A stretch of 64,000 bases of DNA, taken from assembly GCA_951394045.1 (NCBI GenBank), contig OX595987.1:1550001-1614000 (forward strand). The letters are read 5' to 3'. The notes under the pieces were generated by a model. The model did not search any database, was not told the origin of the DNA, and saw nothing but the letters and a program-made list of their open reading frames with translations. Source of the stretch: Nitzschia sp. DOCU1 (taxonomy: Eukaryota > Bacillariophyta > Bacillariophyceae > Bacillariales > Bacillariaceae). Both the position numbers and the translations under genes were made by a program. Below, in pieces: positions 10,665 through 23,207 of this stretch (the stretch's first letter is position 1; each line of letters starts with the position of its first letter).

Positions 10665-13063
10665 TTAGGCCGCCAAGTCACGAATCGAGTCCTCGTCGTC
10701 GTCGATGAACACAGGAACGACTCCATCAACATCGACACTGCCTCCCCGCACCAACGCCTCGTACTTCTCAACCGTCATGCCAGGATCCGTCAGCAGAATC
10801 GGCTTTCTTTCTCCGCGTACTGCAGCAGCGTCTACGTAAACGGTGTGGACATCCGGCATGGATGGAACGACATACTGGGTCTCCATCAAGACCTGGTCTG
10901 TAATTGACCGCAGACCACGGGCACCAGTACCACGCTGGAAAGCCGTCTTAGCAATTTCACGAAGACCGTCTTCTGTCACATGGAACTTGACGTCATCGAT
11001 GGCAAACAAACGCTTGTACTGCTTGATGATGGAGTTACGTGGAACCGTCAAAATATCAACAAGGTTTTCCAAGTCGAGTCCCTTCGTAGCTACAATAACT
11101 GGGAACCGACCAACGAATTCTGGAATCATTCCAAATTCAACCAAGTCTTTAGGGATGACATCATCGAAGCACTGCCCTTGAATCTCAGGGTCATCAATTT
11201 CCTTTTTCATCTCCGCACCGAAACCAATGGAAGCGGCATTTGTTCGGTGATTGACAATTCGTTCAAGGCCAGCGAATGCGCCTCCACAGATAAAAAGAAT
11301 GTTTGTGGTATCGATCTGCAGGAAGTCTCCACGTGGATTCTTGCGACCTGGCTCCTTTGGCACATTCACGACGTTTCCTTCCACAATCTTTAAAAGAGCA
11401 TGTTGCACTCCTGTGTGATTCATAACAACAAGTCGAAGAGTTAGAACATAGTTCAATGTCGTGATACCGGGCCAAAAGTACAATTTGCAACCTACCCTCT
11501 CCAGAAACATCGCGGCTGATGCTGACATTGCCTCCTGATTTTCGGATCTTATCCGTTTCATCGATGTACACAATTCCCCGTTGACATCTTTCAATATCTT
11601 GACCACTCTCCAGATATAGCTACGAATATAGGAATGCGGTTAGTGGGGCGGCATCCAACGGTACCTGCTGTCTCCGGAAATGTCGCTTACCTTGAAGAGG
11701 ATGCTCTCGACGTCTTCCCCAACGTATCCAGCCTGCGTCAAACAGGTAGCATCAGCAATCACCAAGGGAACATCAATCAGCCTCGCGAGCGTCTTGACCA
11801 AGTGAGTTTTACCACTTCCTGTCGGTCCAAGCAGCATAATGTTGCTCTTGTCGATTTCACAGTCTTCAACTTCTGTAGCGAAACTTTCGTCCGCGATACT
11901 GTTCACATCCGGCACTTCCGTGAACGATACGTTGTCGACCCCGAGCTGGGATGTCTTACTACCAAACTGACCCAAGTTAAGATCAGCTAGCCCCCCATCA
12001 CCTGCGAGCGGAAAGTATTCATCTTGCGTCTCTCCTCCTCGTGCCCTGCGAGATTCCGTGGCAGCTTGAGCTTCGGCGACGAATATGCGTTTGTAGTGAT
12101 TATAAACACCAACAGACAACGCTACTTTGACATTGCTTTGGCCGATTACATATTCATTCAAACCACGTCGAATTTCTCGTGGCGTCGGCATCCTCTTGAC
12201 AGGCGGAGGCGACGAACCTGGTCCCATATTAGGAACAGGATCCTCCATCGGCTGGTCTGGGATAGGAGATGATGCCTGCGAAGGATCATCCTGTCCAAAT
12301 CGCTTCGGATGATCAGGGATCTACAAGAAGCAAATGTGAGGATACTCATAAAAACTAGCACGATGGCGCTTTAGCCTGTTAAACTCACGTGTCGCATCAG
12401 AATTTCGGGGTCTGCTGTCCTTCGAGGACCATTCCTTGCCATAAACTCTTCATATGGGGACCCATCGACTTTGTCGTCTTCAGTCACCATCACTGTGTTA
12501 GGATTGATCACAAACCACCCTGAACAACTGGCACAGTAAAATGTGTTTTCCTCGTAATCGCAACGAAACGTCACAGTTGTCCCACACTTTGGACAGCGGT
12601 GGCGGCCGCTACCGCCTCCTCCAACCTTACGTGCTGGTCCTCCCTTAGCAGATACCATGGAAGAAGGAGGCGGATAAGGTGTAGCAGATGAAGGACCCCG
12701 CCCTGATGATCCTCCGGCTGCTGATGACAAAGGCATGTCTAAACCACGACTAGCGACGTCATTCCTGACAGAATACTGATCCTTAGAGATCGAACTCCTC
12801 TTGGTACTCTCTTCCATATCATTTTCGTGGCCTTCATCATAGTCATAGACGTAAGCAACAGCGGGAAGAGGCTGCGGGTACTCCCTGAAAGTGGCATGGC
12901 CCGATAGCGGAGTAAAAACATCATCGCTTTCTCGCGTGCTGAAAGAAGTTCGGCTGCCAATTGCGGAAGTAGTCACCCGGCAATTCAATCGCAAGCTTGA
13001 CGCTTGTTGCCTTCCCAGATGCTCTGTTAACACTCGGGCCCCTCTCGATGCACTTCGTATCAT
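10665..13063 (-). CDS. CLPX: Mitochondrial ATP-dependent Clp protease ATPase subunit ClpX
   Basis: Exons 12389-13063, 11691-12320, 11496-11619 and 10665-11410 give 724 aa. The N-terminus [18 protein letters not shown] is Arg/Ser-rich without acids, as in mitochondrial presequences. A zinc finger follows (CPKCG then CASC). The AAA+ core has Walker [10 protein letters not shown], pore loop GYVG, Walker B VYIDE and sensor region motifs. The loop that is RKH in bacteria reads RKN here. The IGF tripeptide (ASIGFGAEM), which docks ClpX on ClpP, is present, so this is a ClpP-partner ClpX and not a lone unfoldase. All three introns keep the frame, for example SILFK|LYLES. It unfolds matrix proteins for ClpP. 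Confidence 0.95.
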
Positions 13064-13634
13064 GATTGTCGCTAAACGCAATGTTATTGCTGAAAAGGAA
13101 GACTCCTGACACGGTCGCAACAGAAATCAATGAGTTTTTCTTTTGGGCTTGAAGGAGACCTACGCAACAAGAAGGATGATCATCAGAAGAGACCCCCCAC
13201 GGATGACGGAGGAATTGACTTCAGAACAAAAGCAGCGAGGTGGTGATGCAGCAAATCTGACCAATAGAAACGGTGTGTCGCATGTCAAAAATTCAACCAA
13301 TCACGATCCTCCAAAGGATGTCCGTCAAGGTCCGCTACCATCTGAGTGTATGCTTTTCTGTGTTCGTCGTGATGGATTTGGCGAACAGAAGTGGGTCATG
13401 CTAAAAAAATAACACGGAGTTTCATGTTCTTCGTCTCCTCACTCAACGAAGTACTGATTCCTCTGTATCGCGGAGATCCGGCCTCGTCGGCTGCGAAGTT
13501 GCGTAATATCACCTGCGAGGATTGCCACGATTGGGCGTGTTTTTGGCTAGCACACAACATTCGTTCGCATCGATCGAAAACCCACCAGCGTTTTCCATTT
13601 TCCGCCCCGACGGGGTGATAATCCCCAAACAAAG
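13064..13634. other. Divergent intergenic region
   Basis: About 570 bp between the ClpX ATG (minus) and the Ser-rich protein ATG (plus). A weak 89-codon plus-strand frame at 13143-13412 lacks any motif. It presumably carries two promoters. Confidence 0.45.
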
Positions 13635-16054
13635 ATGCCATTTGCAAGGGTAGGGGCAATGCCTCAACCCTCCTCCACGAAACAAAGAAATGGCCAACGC
13701 AAGGGTGGATCAAATCATTCTCCGAGGCAAAAAGGAATTACGATGGAGGTAAGCGCTCATCCATTTCATCGGTTGCTTTCTCAAGGTATTCGATTGGATC
13801 TACCTTTTTCGTGGGTTTCACAGGAGTCGTCCCACGTACTTTAACGCGCGAAAGGATCGGATCCGCGCGATGCGGTTGGATCTCGTGACTTTATCTAATA
13901 ATCGGACCTGTATATATCTACTCGACACCCTCATAAGTACGACGTCACTGCTGCGACATCTTTTCGTACCGTTTGTCTCTCGAGAAGCGTGTGACGGACC
14001 ACTTCATTCCGACGACGAACACACACAATTGATCGTGGGTGCTATTTCGTTGTTGTTTGCCTTTGGCTTGGATCGTGCTTATCTCTTGGGATCCTTTGCA
14101 CATGAAATTGGATATCCTCTAACTTTGATTCTTGGTCTTGGTGATACTTCTTCTTCCGAATTCAGGATTTGAAGAAACAAACAGCCTTGCGATTAGCCCA
14201 AGAACAACAGCAAAAGCAAGGGGGTTATTATGTCGATCCGAATAGGGAAAGACCATTGCAGCCCCTTGCTGAGCAACAATTTGTGCCATATGGACAATGC
14301 GTTCATCCAGCAGTCGCGGTAAATCCAGTTGTTAATCCTGGTTATCCCACTGGACACGTTGGAATTCCAGCACCGAACGTAGGTTTCCCAAATCAAGGAT
14401 ATCCAATTCAATATCCGCCGGTTGCTCAGTTTAGCCCAACGGGGAGTTATGATAGTTATGGCAACCCGCTGGGAGTGGCATCGTTTGTTTGCACCGAGAA
14501 CAGGCAACTGAGCCCGAGAAATCTTCAACAGCATGTTCTTATGCGACGCGAGGTAAGCTTTAACCAGTCGGAAAGTGTTTTGCAGGGTCAAGTATTGAAA
14601 TTCCTGACTTTGCCCCATCGGTCTGTTTGTTGGGTTCTCTATCGTTTCAGGATGTAGATCCGCCCCAAAATTACCAATATTCTCCTTTGGAATGTCCACC
14701 TCATGTCGGTGCACAGCACCTGGTAGGAGGGGTGGCCTCTGTTGGCTCTCACCGGGCTTCTGGTAGTGGAAAGCAGAAGCTTCCTCATGGGCTGACTGTG
14801 CACGAGCTCAAAGAAATGACCAAAGCTCGTCTCCAGGCCGAGGCGGCTGATAAGCCCGACACAGAGAGGCAGCTCGAAATCCCTGTCGATAGTCGGCGCG
14901 TTTCTCCGCTTGACTTTGATTCCGTGCCGGAAGTGCGTGAGAGTGCGGCCTCTCGCGACTCTGGCTTCAACAATAACAGTGCCTTCCTGCACCACGGGCC
15001 GGGCTCAACCAGCTCGATTCCCTCTATGGTTCAGGTCGGCCAGCAGCCCCGGGAATTAAGCTTTGGCCGCCAGCCACAGGTTTCGCCTATTCCGACTTTT
15101 TTCCAGAATTCGAGCTCATCGTTAGGCGGCTCTGCTTTCAATCAGCCGAAAGCCGATGGCTGGGACAGTATCAGTGTTGCTTCCCATAATAGCACAGCTG
15201 CGTCTGAAAACTATGGGTCAGAGTCTGTTTATTCTGGAGGTCCAAGCAGTGCCTACGGACCGCCCAGCGAATCAGAGTTTCAATACAGCCATGGTAATGG
15301 ACTTCCTGGACACTATGGCACTTCTTCTGCGCACGCTTCGCCATCGCTCTTTGATCCAGCTATTGGTGGAAATCGTCGTCGTGCCACGACGTTATCACCC
15401 AGGGCCCTATCAATTCACGAGGACCGACCCATTGTGCATGGCGATGAGTTGAGGATGCCCAATTTCACATCGTCGAGCAGAGGAACTCTCAGCTCGCGCC
15501 CATCGCGCAACTATTCTCCAGTTCTTGGCCTGGACGACACATTCCTCGGGGAGAGCGCAGGTTTGGCTCCGCTGGGAGGAACTGATTTGAACAGGCCTCG
15601 CACATCGTCTGCTACGTCTCTTCCTTTGAGTTCGCACGGTGCCCTTGATTTCAATCGTGACCGTGCAAACACGTTCAGCGGCTTCTCTGCTGGGCAAACG
15701 CGCGGAGATGGTCTTATGGACAGTGTTTCGAATGCGCTCACTGAAAATTTCTTAAGAGGGTCACGTAACGATGTTGACAACGTCGCAGCTCCGCCTGGTT
15801 TTGCCTTGAATACTGGTCCCTTGAGACCTCGGGCGGCAACTGAGTTTACTGGCGTCACTCAACGTGGTAGCTACCACAATGGCATAGATCCGTGGGGACG
15901 TTCCCAAGGAGACAATGGTTCATCGCTTTTCGCTTCTGAGGGAATCGATGATCTGACCGCCAGCATGGGTTCGATTCTCAAACTCTCTGGCCTTGGGTCT
16001 GATCGCCCAGACCGTGAGCGTTCGAACACGTACCCATATGGCGCCTTTCGTTAG
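13635..16054 (+). CDS. Ser/Pro/Gly-rich protein of unknown function
   Basis: Exons 13635-13748, 14166-14552 and 14651-16054 give 634 aa. Intron 1 is long for this window (417 nt), and all junctions are in phase 0 (TMEDLKKQ and RREDVDPP). The N-terminus is basic and Gln-rich, followed by a Pro/Gly/Tyr-rich stretch and a conserved-looking helix HGLTVHELKEMTKARLQAEA at about residues 210-230. The rest is disordered and rich in Ser, Gly and Arg, with repeated R-A-T/R-A-N-T/R-S-N-T-type sites that resemble basophilic kinase targets. No enzyme domain or membrane segment is seen. It may be an RNA-associated or signalling scaffold, but I do not recognise it. Confidence 0.8.
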
Positions 16055-16599
16055 GAAGCCGACGATACCAAGTCAACGTATGTCACACCATTCGCCGTTT
16101 CTCCCGAATCTTCTTGCCTTGCTTCATGCCATCCCGCAAGGTTCATCCATTTGATTGTCCACCTTGGAGGTGGCTTTTTATCTATGTTCAAGCTATCTAT
16201 TCTGCATGTATATTTGAAGACGTCTATTGAGTCAAGGCTGTATCTTGACAACCAGTGATGTTGAGGAGTCGAATTGTAATGTTCGCATGAATTGTCGAGT
16301 CGATAAAAATGTTTCGTCCTGCCGTTCAGGATGATTTCCAGTGTTAAGTTCAGTGGTTGACTCCCACTTCACATTCCTGTCCTTGCGTCCCGACGTAAGG
16401 TCCCATACAAATATGAAACTTACATAAAGTATCATCTTTTACAGTTGTCCTAAATTCTAGTATTGCCTTGGTATTACTGGATAGTGCGTGTTTCACGCAG
16501 CTTAAAATGTGATAGTTGCGGTATTAGCATGCTCGAGCAATTCCCTGTCTACTTCTCGTACGAAGTCGACCTGCATAGCCTACAGCAAGTGTGACCCCT
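16055..16599. other. Convergent intergenic region
   Basis: About 545 bp between two converging stop codons, so it should hold the 3' ends of both transcripts. No gene is seen. Confidence 0.5.
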
Positions 16600-18051
16600 C
16601 TAAGCATTCTTCTTGTTTTGTTCATTCTCCATCTTTCTTTCGGCAAGCACTCGCTGTTGTTCGTCGAGCTCTTCCTCCTTCTTGTTGTACGCTTCGTCTG
16701 CATTCGCCGTCGAAGCCCCATACAGTTTTCGCATCAAGGCCTTTCGTGCACCCTTGTCCCAGTCGCTATTGAGCATACCGTACACATTGCTGTCTCGGCT
16801 CGCTTCTTTCACGATACGATCCTTCAAAATGCATCCCTCAAAGGTAAATCCCAAGCGATCAGCAACCTTCCCCCCTCTTCCATCTTGCGCATCAACTGAG
16901 AGTTGAATGCGGCGATATCCATTAGCAAAGAGACGATCCATGAGCAAAAAGCATGCTTCTAGCTCTTCTTTGCCCTCTGCGTTGGCCGGGCTCATAATGG
17001 GAGGTTCCAGTTGAATGGAAAGATTCTCGGGATCATCATGGCTCAACATAATGACACCCAAGATACGTTTTGTGACGCTCTGTACAATGCAAAATGCTGC
17101 CTGATTCTCGTACTGTTGAAAAACAAAGGACTTGCGCAGGGCCTCGGGGGAGTCAAAGGGTCCATCTTCCAAGAAACCCCACACTTCCGAAGGGTTGTAC
17201 GACCTTTTGTGATAATACATATCCCCTGATGTTGCTGCGTAAACTTTCTCCAAATGGCGCTTGGCATCCAAACCCTCCAGCCAAAGGTACTTTCCAACAA
17301 CGAACTCTGGGTTCGATTTATAAAGGGCGCCATATTCGTCATCTGTCTTGTGATTTTCACAAGAAATGGATTCGTACATTCGAGCATAGGATCGACGATA
17401 CGATAATGTCACATAATCTCCACAACCAGCATAGCTCCTAGCAAAAGCCTCGAAGCGCGCCTCGGGCCTCCCGGATATCATATCACCTGCAAGACTGGTT
17501 TAGACTACAGTTACAACGTTCCCTTCTTTGATCACACGGCACGTACCTCCCGGTTTGTCTTGGCACTTGCGATACGCCACGACAAAGTTTCTCATATATC
17601 CGGTTTCGTCGTCTTTGGCCGACTTTCCCTTTGGTGGCGGTGCAACATTGAGCAACATTGACGTCAAATTCGTCAATCCTTCCTTGCGCTGTCTCGAGTT
17701 TGGATAATTTCTCTGCATCATTCTCGTTCGAGCATCCAGCAGTCGTTCGAGCAACAACGGACGGTCCAGACGAGCCTTGAAATCATGGGCAATCGTAACA
17801 GCGCCAGTCTTGGTTTGCTCGGCCATTCGATGAAAGGATCCGCCCAGGACCAGCAAAGTTAAGACAGCAGTGACCGTCCCCACAAAGACAAAACAACCAA
17901 AGACAATGCCATAGCGCTGGGCAGACGGCAAAGTCGACAACCCAAAGGCCTCTAACAAATTGTCCACGGAACCAAAGGTCGAGAGAATATCGGAAAACGC
18001 CTTTTGGAGCTTCTCAAAGTCGCCCGTTTCGGCAGCATTGGAGTAGGGCAT
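16600..18051 (-). CDS. Membrane-anchored GNAT-family acetyltransferase
   Basis: Two minus-strand frames (17500-18051 and 16600-17481) are best read as one gene with exons 17547-18051 and 16600-17486 and a 60-nt intron (GTACGT donor, TTGCAG acceptor), giving 463 aa. The junction reads DKPGG|DMISGRP in frame. The N-terminal part has one strong membrane segment (FGCFVFVGTVTAVLTLLVLGG, cited in part) and a basic region. The C-terminal part resembles RimJ/RimL-type GNATs, with VWGFLEDGPFDS, a central ILGVIMLSHDD strand, FANGYRRIQLSVDAQDGRG and KVADRLGFTFEG (acetyl-CoA loop region), and ends in a charged coiled coil. The substrate is unknown. An upstream ATG at 18174 would add 41 residues. Confidence 0.75.
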
Positions 18052-18875
18052 GATAATAATGGAACGAAAATGTGAAGTCAGAGTATAGGAGTAGTTGTAT
18101 AATAACAGTGCGAGACGAGAAAGTGGACTCCGACTTTCGTTCAAAAGCCAAAGCAATGCTGTAGTGGCTCTCATCCGGGTTTCCCCTGCTTAGAGATAGG
18201 TTTACGACAACATACCTATCCAACATATGTGCAGTATTTCCCTTTTCTGGCCCGCGATCGGGATCCTCTCGGCCAGCGAACACAAGAGAGGTTGGCGTCA
18301 CCACATCTTCTTTGGATGGATGTGTGCGATCAGTGAGACCAGCCGGGGCACAATTGTCCGGGTTGTCGTAAACTCAGTACAAATTATACACAGGTTTCGC
18401 CAAAGTATGTTCGACGAACTTCCATTCGGAAGAGTGCGACACGCAATTGAAGGATCCGGAGCAAGCTGCTTCTTCTTTGTCGAAATATTTCGCCTTGCCG
18501 ACAAGTTCAACAAAGTATTGCTAAAGAAACATATGCCCCAACCTGTCTTCTTCTCTAAAAATTAAAAGAAGCGGCATTGGATTCTTCTAAGTGTCAGCGC
18601 ATAATCCCAGCATGACACGGCGCGCGCTAATTGCATTTCTTGCCCTTCCCCGTAAGTCTTCGGAGTTTTGACGCCAGCGTCACTGCACTCCCCATGATAC
18701 TACTGCCACTTCCCCGGATTCTTTCGTTCTTTCTTGTGTCGTCGTGCGACAAGATCTTTTTTGGAAGCTTCTTCCGATTCATTTCGTCGTCAGAACCCTT
18801 CATAAAATCAATTGACGTCGTTTTGAACAAGCACCACCAGGAGCAAACTTCAATTCCACACATCTACATCTTATC
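18052..18875. other. Divergent intergenic region
   Basis: About 820 bp between the GNAT gene (minus) and the antiporter (plus). A 112-codon plus-strand frame at 18227-18565 begins with a real ATG but shows no motif and overlaps the expected promoter. I do not call it. Confidence 0.45.
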
Positions 18876-21420
18876 ATGTTGGCCAAATTAGCTCTTTTGG
18901 CCTTGGTCGCCCCTGTGGCAGCTTTTGATTATAACATCACCAGTGCTGGATCAATTCTTCTAACCGACGTGGCTACTTCCATTTCACCAATTGTAACCCT
19001 TTTTGTCAATCAAGATGCCGCAGTCACTGCCGACGGTTTGGAGTGGGCGCAATCGGGTTCGAACTCGTTGGGTGCACTGCTCACTTACGAGACCTTTGTC
19101 GACGGTGTCATGGTCGCTTCCGGTGAACTGAACTTGGATGAGGTGGGCCGCGAGTTGCCTTCTTCTGTTGATTGCGGAACTATCAGCGTTCCTTCGGGCG
19201 GCCGATACCTTGTTGAAGTTATTTTGACTGTCGATGGTTCTCAGGCCTCCACTTCTGGAGAATATGAAGCTTATGGTGCCGGTGTCTCCATCCTTCCCCT
19301 CGTCGTCATTTTGATTTTGGCCGTGACGACAAACATGGTAAGTGGCAAAAAGCGAATCATGTCGGAACGCTGACTTTTGAAAATTTCTGACACCATTTAT
19401 TACATGTATGACAGGTTGAATTCTCTCTCTTTTCCGGCATCTTTGTCGGTGCCTGTATCGTCGCTGGTAACCTCAATGGTGGATTCAAGAATACTGTCGA
19501 GGACTATATCTTGAACGCCATTGCGGATGTCGGCCACGCCTACGTCTACCTTTTCACTTTCTTCCTTTCTGGTATGGTCGCCATGATGGAAAAGAGTGGA
19601 GGTATGATTGGTTTCACCAAGGCTATTGCCCAGAAGGCCACAAGCGCCCGCGGTGGACAAGCTGCAGCTTTCTGTGTCGGTCTTGTCGTTTTCTTTGACG
19701 ATTATGCCAACACTCTTCTCGTCGGTCAAACCATGCGCCCCCTGATGGATTCGCTTTTCGTATCGCGCGAACAACTTTCTTTTATTGTTGATGCCACCGC
19801 CGCTCCCATTGCCAGTATCTCGCCCGTCTCCAGTTGGGTCGGTTTCGAAATCGGCTTGATCCAGGAACAGATTGACCGTATTATCGAGTTGTATGGAGAA
19901 GACAATATTACTATCGACAGTTCTGGATTTGCAGTGTTTCTCCAATCCATCAAGTACCGATACTACCCTATTTTCATGATCCTCATCATGGCGACCCTTA
20001 TTTTTTCCCAGCGTGCCTTCTCGACCATGTTGATTGCCGAACGTAAGACCCAAACTTACCGACGCGTTGACGGTGGAGAGGGAAGCACTTCTGGTGGCTC
20101 AGGTGGAATGGGTGAAGAAAATCAGCCCCGTGAGGACCAACCTCTCTTGCTTTGGAACATGCTTCTTCCCATTATCTTGTTGGTACGTAACGAAAAGTAT
20201 TGACGAGGAGTTCCGATTTTCGACGGTTCGGCTAACAAATTCTGCTTTCTTTTTCCTTCAGATTTTCTTGATTTTCTACTGCTTGGTCCAGACTGGAAAC
20301 GACGGTTCGGGTGAGCAAAGCATTATGGATATGATCGAAAGTTCTGATTCCTACGCCGCTCTTCTTTGGGCTACCATGGGTTCAGCTCTTGTCACAATGA
20401 TTTTCTACATGGTCCAAATAACTCGCGATGGTCGAATCATCGTCCCTGATGCCCAAGCCTTGAAGGAGATTTTCATGCCCGAAGCAAAGGAGGACGACTC
20501 TGAACCAAAGGCCCGATCGCTCATGTCCTTGAAGGAATGCGTTGAGAGTTTCTTGGTCGGTATTGGTCGCGTTTTCCCTGCTTCCATTGTGCTTACTCTG
20601 GCCTGGGCCTCTGGATCCGTCATGACATCCGTCGGATGCGACCGTCTGTTCGCAAGTTGGATCGTTGGTGGAATCAGCCCTGAAAGTCTTCCTACTTTGA
20701 GTTTCCTCATCTCCTTGTTCATGGCACTTGCGGTAAGTTGTCGAAATTGTGCCGTGTCGATGACATTTTTTGCCGCTTGTCGGTTCTCATATTTTTACGC
20801 CCCTTGTTAAATTTTTGCAGACCGGAACTTCTTGGGGTACCATGAGTATTTTGTTCCCACTCATTTGTGTCCCGACCTACGAAGCTTCGGGTGGCGATCC
20901 GTTGATTTTCTACTCAACTGTCGCGGGTATCCTGTCGGGAAGCGTTGCTGGCGACCACTGTAGTCCAATTTCGGATACGACCGTGTTGAGTGCCTTGGCA
21001 ACGGAGTGCGGCTTGATGAACCACGTCGGAACCCAAGCGCCCTATGCCATTATCATCATTATTCTTTCCGTCTTGGTCGGAACAGTCCCGATCGGATTCG
21101 ACGCGTGGCCGAATATCATTGGTATCCTCCTCGGATTTGTTTTGATTCTTGCTTTTGTCTACTTGTTCTGCAAACCTGTCCTCTCGCCGACTGGAGCATG
21201 GGATCCATTCACTGCGTTGTACGTCAAATTCAGCAAGGACCAACTTTTGGAACAACTTGCACAAGATACCATTCGCGCTGCCAATGGGGAAGATTTGTCG
21301 GCGCTTGCAGAAGCGAAGGCCATCACCAAGAAGCTGTACACTGATGATGAGCCAGTACCGAACGCCTCTCCGGATGAAAAGGAATCGGCTGGGGCCAGCG
21401 AAGAGGTTGAGACGGCCTAA
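18876..21420 (+). CDS. NhaC-family Na+/H+ antiporter
   Basis: Exons 18876-19337, 19415-20182, 20262-20732 and 20821-21420 give 766 aa. All introns are phase 0 with GTAAGT or GTACGT donors and pyrimidine-rich acceptors. Residues 1-16 form a signal peptide (MLAKLALLALVAPVAA). An acidic ectodomain of about 120 residues follows, then about ten or more membrane helices. Family signatures include FFDDYANTLLVGQTMRP, TAAPIASISPVSSWVGFE, TGTSWGTMSI and GDHCSPISDTTVLS, with the acidic residues used for ion coupling. The acidic cytosolic C-terminus ends EEVETA. It likely exchanges Na+ for H+ at the plasma membrane or an internal membrane. There is no basic transit peptide, so plastid targeting is unlikely despite the AAF residues. 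Confidence 0.92.
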
Positions 21421-21530
21421 AATGACCAGCGCCGTATCTCCCAGGCTATGCATGTTTAGTTGTACGATATATAAAAGTCATAGGGTGTGATTTTAGATTT
21501 TCAGTATCATGTCTTCAAAAATAAACAATT

Positions 21531-22595
21531 TTATGTCTTATTAGAAAACTTTAATTTCATGCTTCGAATCTCAGACGTTCCAAACCAAGCCCGTAGATCA
21601 TCATCTTGTCCGCAATCCAAAACTACATGGCACATGCCAAATAGCCACGCCGAATGCCCAACAATAGCTAGCTCCTTTTCCGGTCGCAGCCGCAGAAAAT
21701 CTGCCAAAAATCCATATATACGTCTAGCCTGCTTTTGGGGGTTTTCTCTGTTATTGGGGTCCCACATGATATCTTCATCGGGGGCCGTTTTCGCCATGAT
21801 GGAAAAGTCGATGCTTGGATAATCTTCCATCGTTTCGGACAAAGACCGTCGTTTGTTGCATACCAAAAGTCCCAACTCTTCTCGCAAAGCCTCATGTGCG
21901 ATGAATGGTATCTTACCACGAAAATCCGCAAACGAGATTTGGGCCGTCTGAAGAGCCCTATGCAGAGGACTGACAATCACAACTTCTGGCCTTAACGCCG
22001 CCACATTAGGTCGCTGTGCCTTGCACTGCTCCCTCCCCAGTTCGGTCAAAGGTGCGTCCACCATTTCCGGTCTCACAAATGGATTCTTCTTGGGATCCGT
22101 GTCATAGACATCCAGAACCGGAGCCCCCGCTTCGTTCAGGACGGCAAACACGAGGTTGTGATATCCTTGACCGTGCCGCTGGAAGTGAACGATTTTGGTG
22201 TCTGGGTCGTCGTTAATATCCATCATGCCTGACTGTCCCGGAATATACCGTGATGCCTGAATATGAATAGGTCCAAGATCCATGCCCATTGCTCCTTGGT
22301 CTGTCAAGTATTGAAGCAATTCATCGCCATGCCTATTCATCAAGGCCGACGTGCTGCAAACTTGCCGGGTATTGCCACCAGGCGGCGGTGTCACCGAGTG
22401 TGGAACGTTCATGGCCCGACAGAAACTGCGAAATGCAATGGCTGTCAGCGTTGCTCGCCGACAAAACATGGGTTTGAAAATGTAACGCTGTTGTGTCGAT
22501 GTGATGTTTCTTTGTTCGCAAAATAGCATTATGTAGAGCAATAGCGTTTCGGATTCCTTCAGTAGCGCTATCAAGGAACAGTCAGAAAATGCCAT
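21531..22595 (-). CDS. Histidine phosphatase (phosphoglycerate mutase-like) superfamily protein
   Basis: A single exon of 354 aa from the ATG at 22595; later in-frame ATGs are possible starts, and the one before FCRRATLTAIAFRSFCRAM would leave a mitochondrial-type presequence. The catalytic motif is HFQRHGQGYHN (R-H-G with the nucleophile His). The LTELGREQC motif, VSPLHRALQTA and the second catalytic His in AIVGHSAWLFGM are all present in order. The family removes or transfers phosphate on small molecules or proteins. This branch resembles eukaryotic PGAM-like phosphatases of unknown substrate. The gene converges on the antiporter, with 110 bp between stop codons. Confidence 0.85.
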   Translation of the reverse strand: MAFSDCSLIALLKESETLLLYIMLFCEQRNITSTQQRYIFKPMFCRRATLTAIAFRSFCRAMNVPHSVTPPPGGNTRQVCSTSALMNRHGDELLQYLTDQGAMGMDLGPIHIQASRYIPGQSGMMDINDDPDTKIVHFQRHGQGYHNLVFAVLNEAGAPVLDVYDTDPKKNPFVRPEMVDAPLTELGREQCKAQRPNVAALRPEVVIVSPLHRALQTAQISFADFRGKIPFIAHEALREELGLLVCNKRRSLSETMEDYPSIDFSIMAKTAPDEDIMWDPNNRENPQKQARRIYGFLADFLRLRPEKELAIVGHSAWLFGMCHVVLDCGQDDDLRAWFGTSEIRSMKLKFSNKT

Positions 22596-23207
22596 CAGTG
22601 TCGCCTTGCGAAGTGTGTCGGCATCAGATTTCACAAAGTAGAGGCTCAACCGCGAGTTGATTCAAATGAATGCAGAGTTGGCGGGAAGACGTGCATGATC
22701 AATGTGGCGGTTAATCCTACCGTTAACTGACCCCTTCGACCATTGACATGAGTGCCACTCCGTCCGCCCGCCCAACGTTGGCATGGATTTTCATCTCCTT
22801 TGAACGACAACGAGATCGCGCGAAAGATACCACAACGGAAGCTTTGTGCCAAAATTTTAGCTTAGTAGAAACACGTACACTTTTGTATGTGTGATGCGCC
22901 GTCGCGGCCCGGTGATCGATCCTGCCAATACCGTGGCAACAGTTGTTCAACGCTTTCCCTCCAACAAGACACAACTCATATTTGTACATCCAACCACACG
23001 ATCGTTCAATTTCCTCGAGTCTTATACTATTTGCAAAGCCCTATCTCGGTTGAGCATTGCTTGGAGGCAACGGTTAGCTGTTGAAACCGATAACCTTCAT
23101 TGCTGTTCATTACCTTAGTTGGAGGCAGAAAGCGTCTTATCGTGTAGCAACCGAACACTCATCCAATTTTGTGTGACGATCAACCCTGTCCTGGTGAGCA
23201 TCATAAA
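22596..23207. other. Divergent intergenic region
   Basis: About 610 bp between the histidine phosphatase (minus) and the Ser-rich coiled-coil gene (plus). It contains only short overlapping frames. I see no gene. Confidence 0.5.

Noticed and set aside
13870..14172. 100-codon frame with hydrophobic segments
   Set aside because: It lies within the 417-nt intron of the Ser-rich gene and ends at its acceptor.
18227..18565. 112-codon plus-strand frame between the GNAT and antiporter genes
   Set aside because: It has an ATG but no domain, odd composition and no splice support; kept as intergenic.
19400..20053. 217-codon minus-strand frame
   Set aside because: Antisense shadow of the NhaC exon 2; Asp/His/Gly-rich with no motif.
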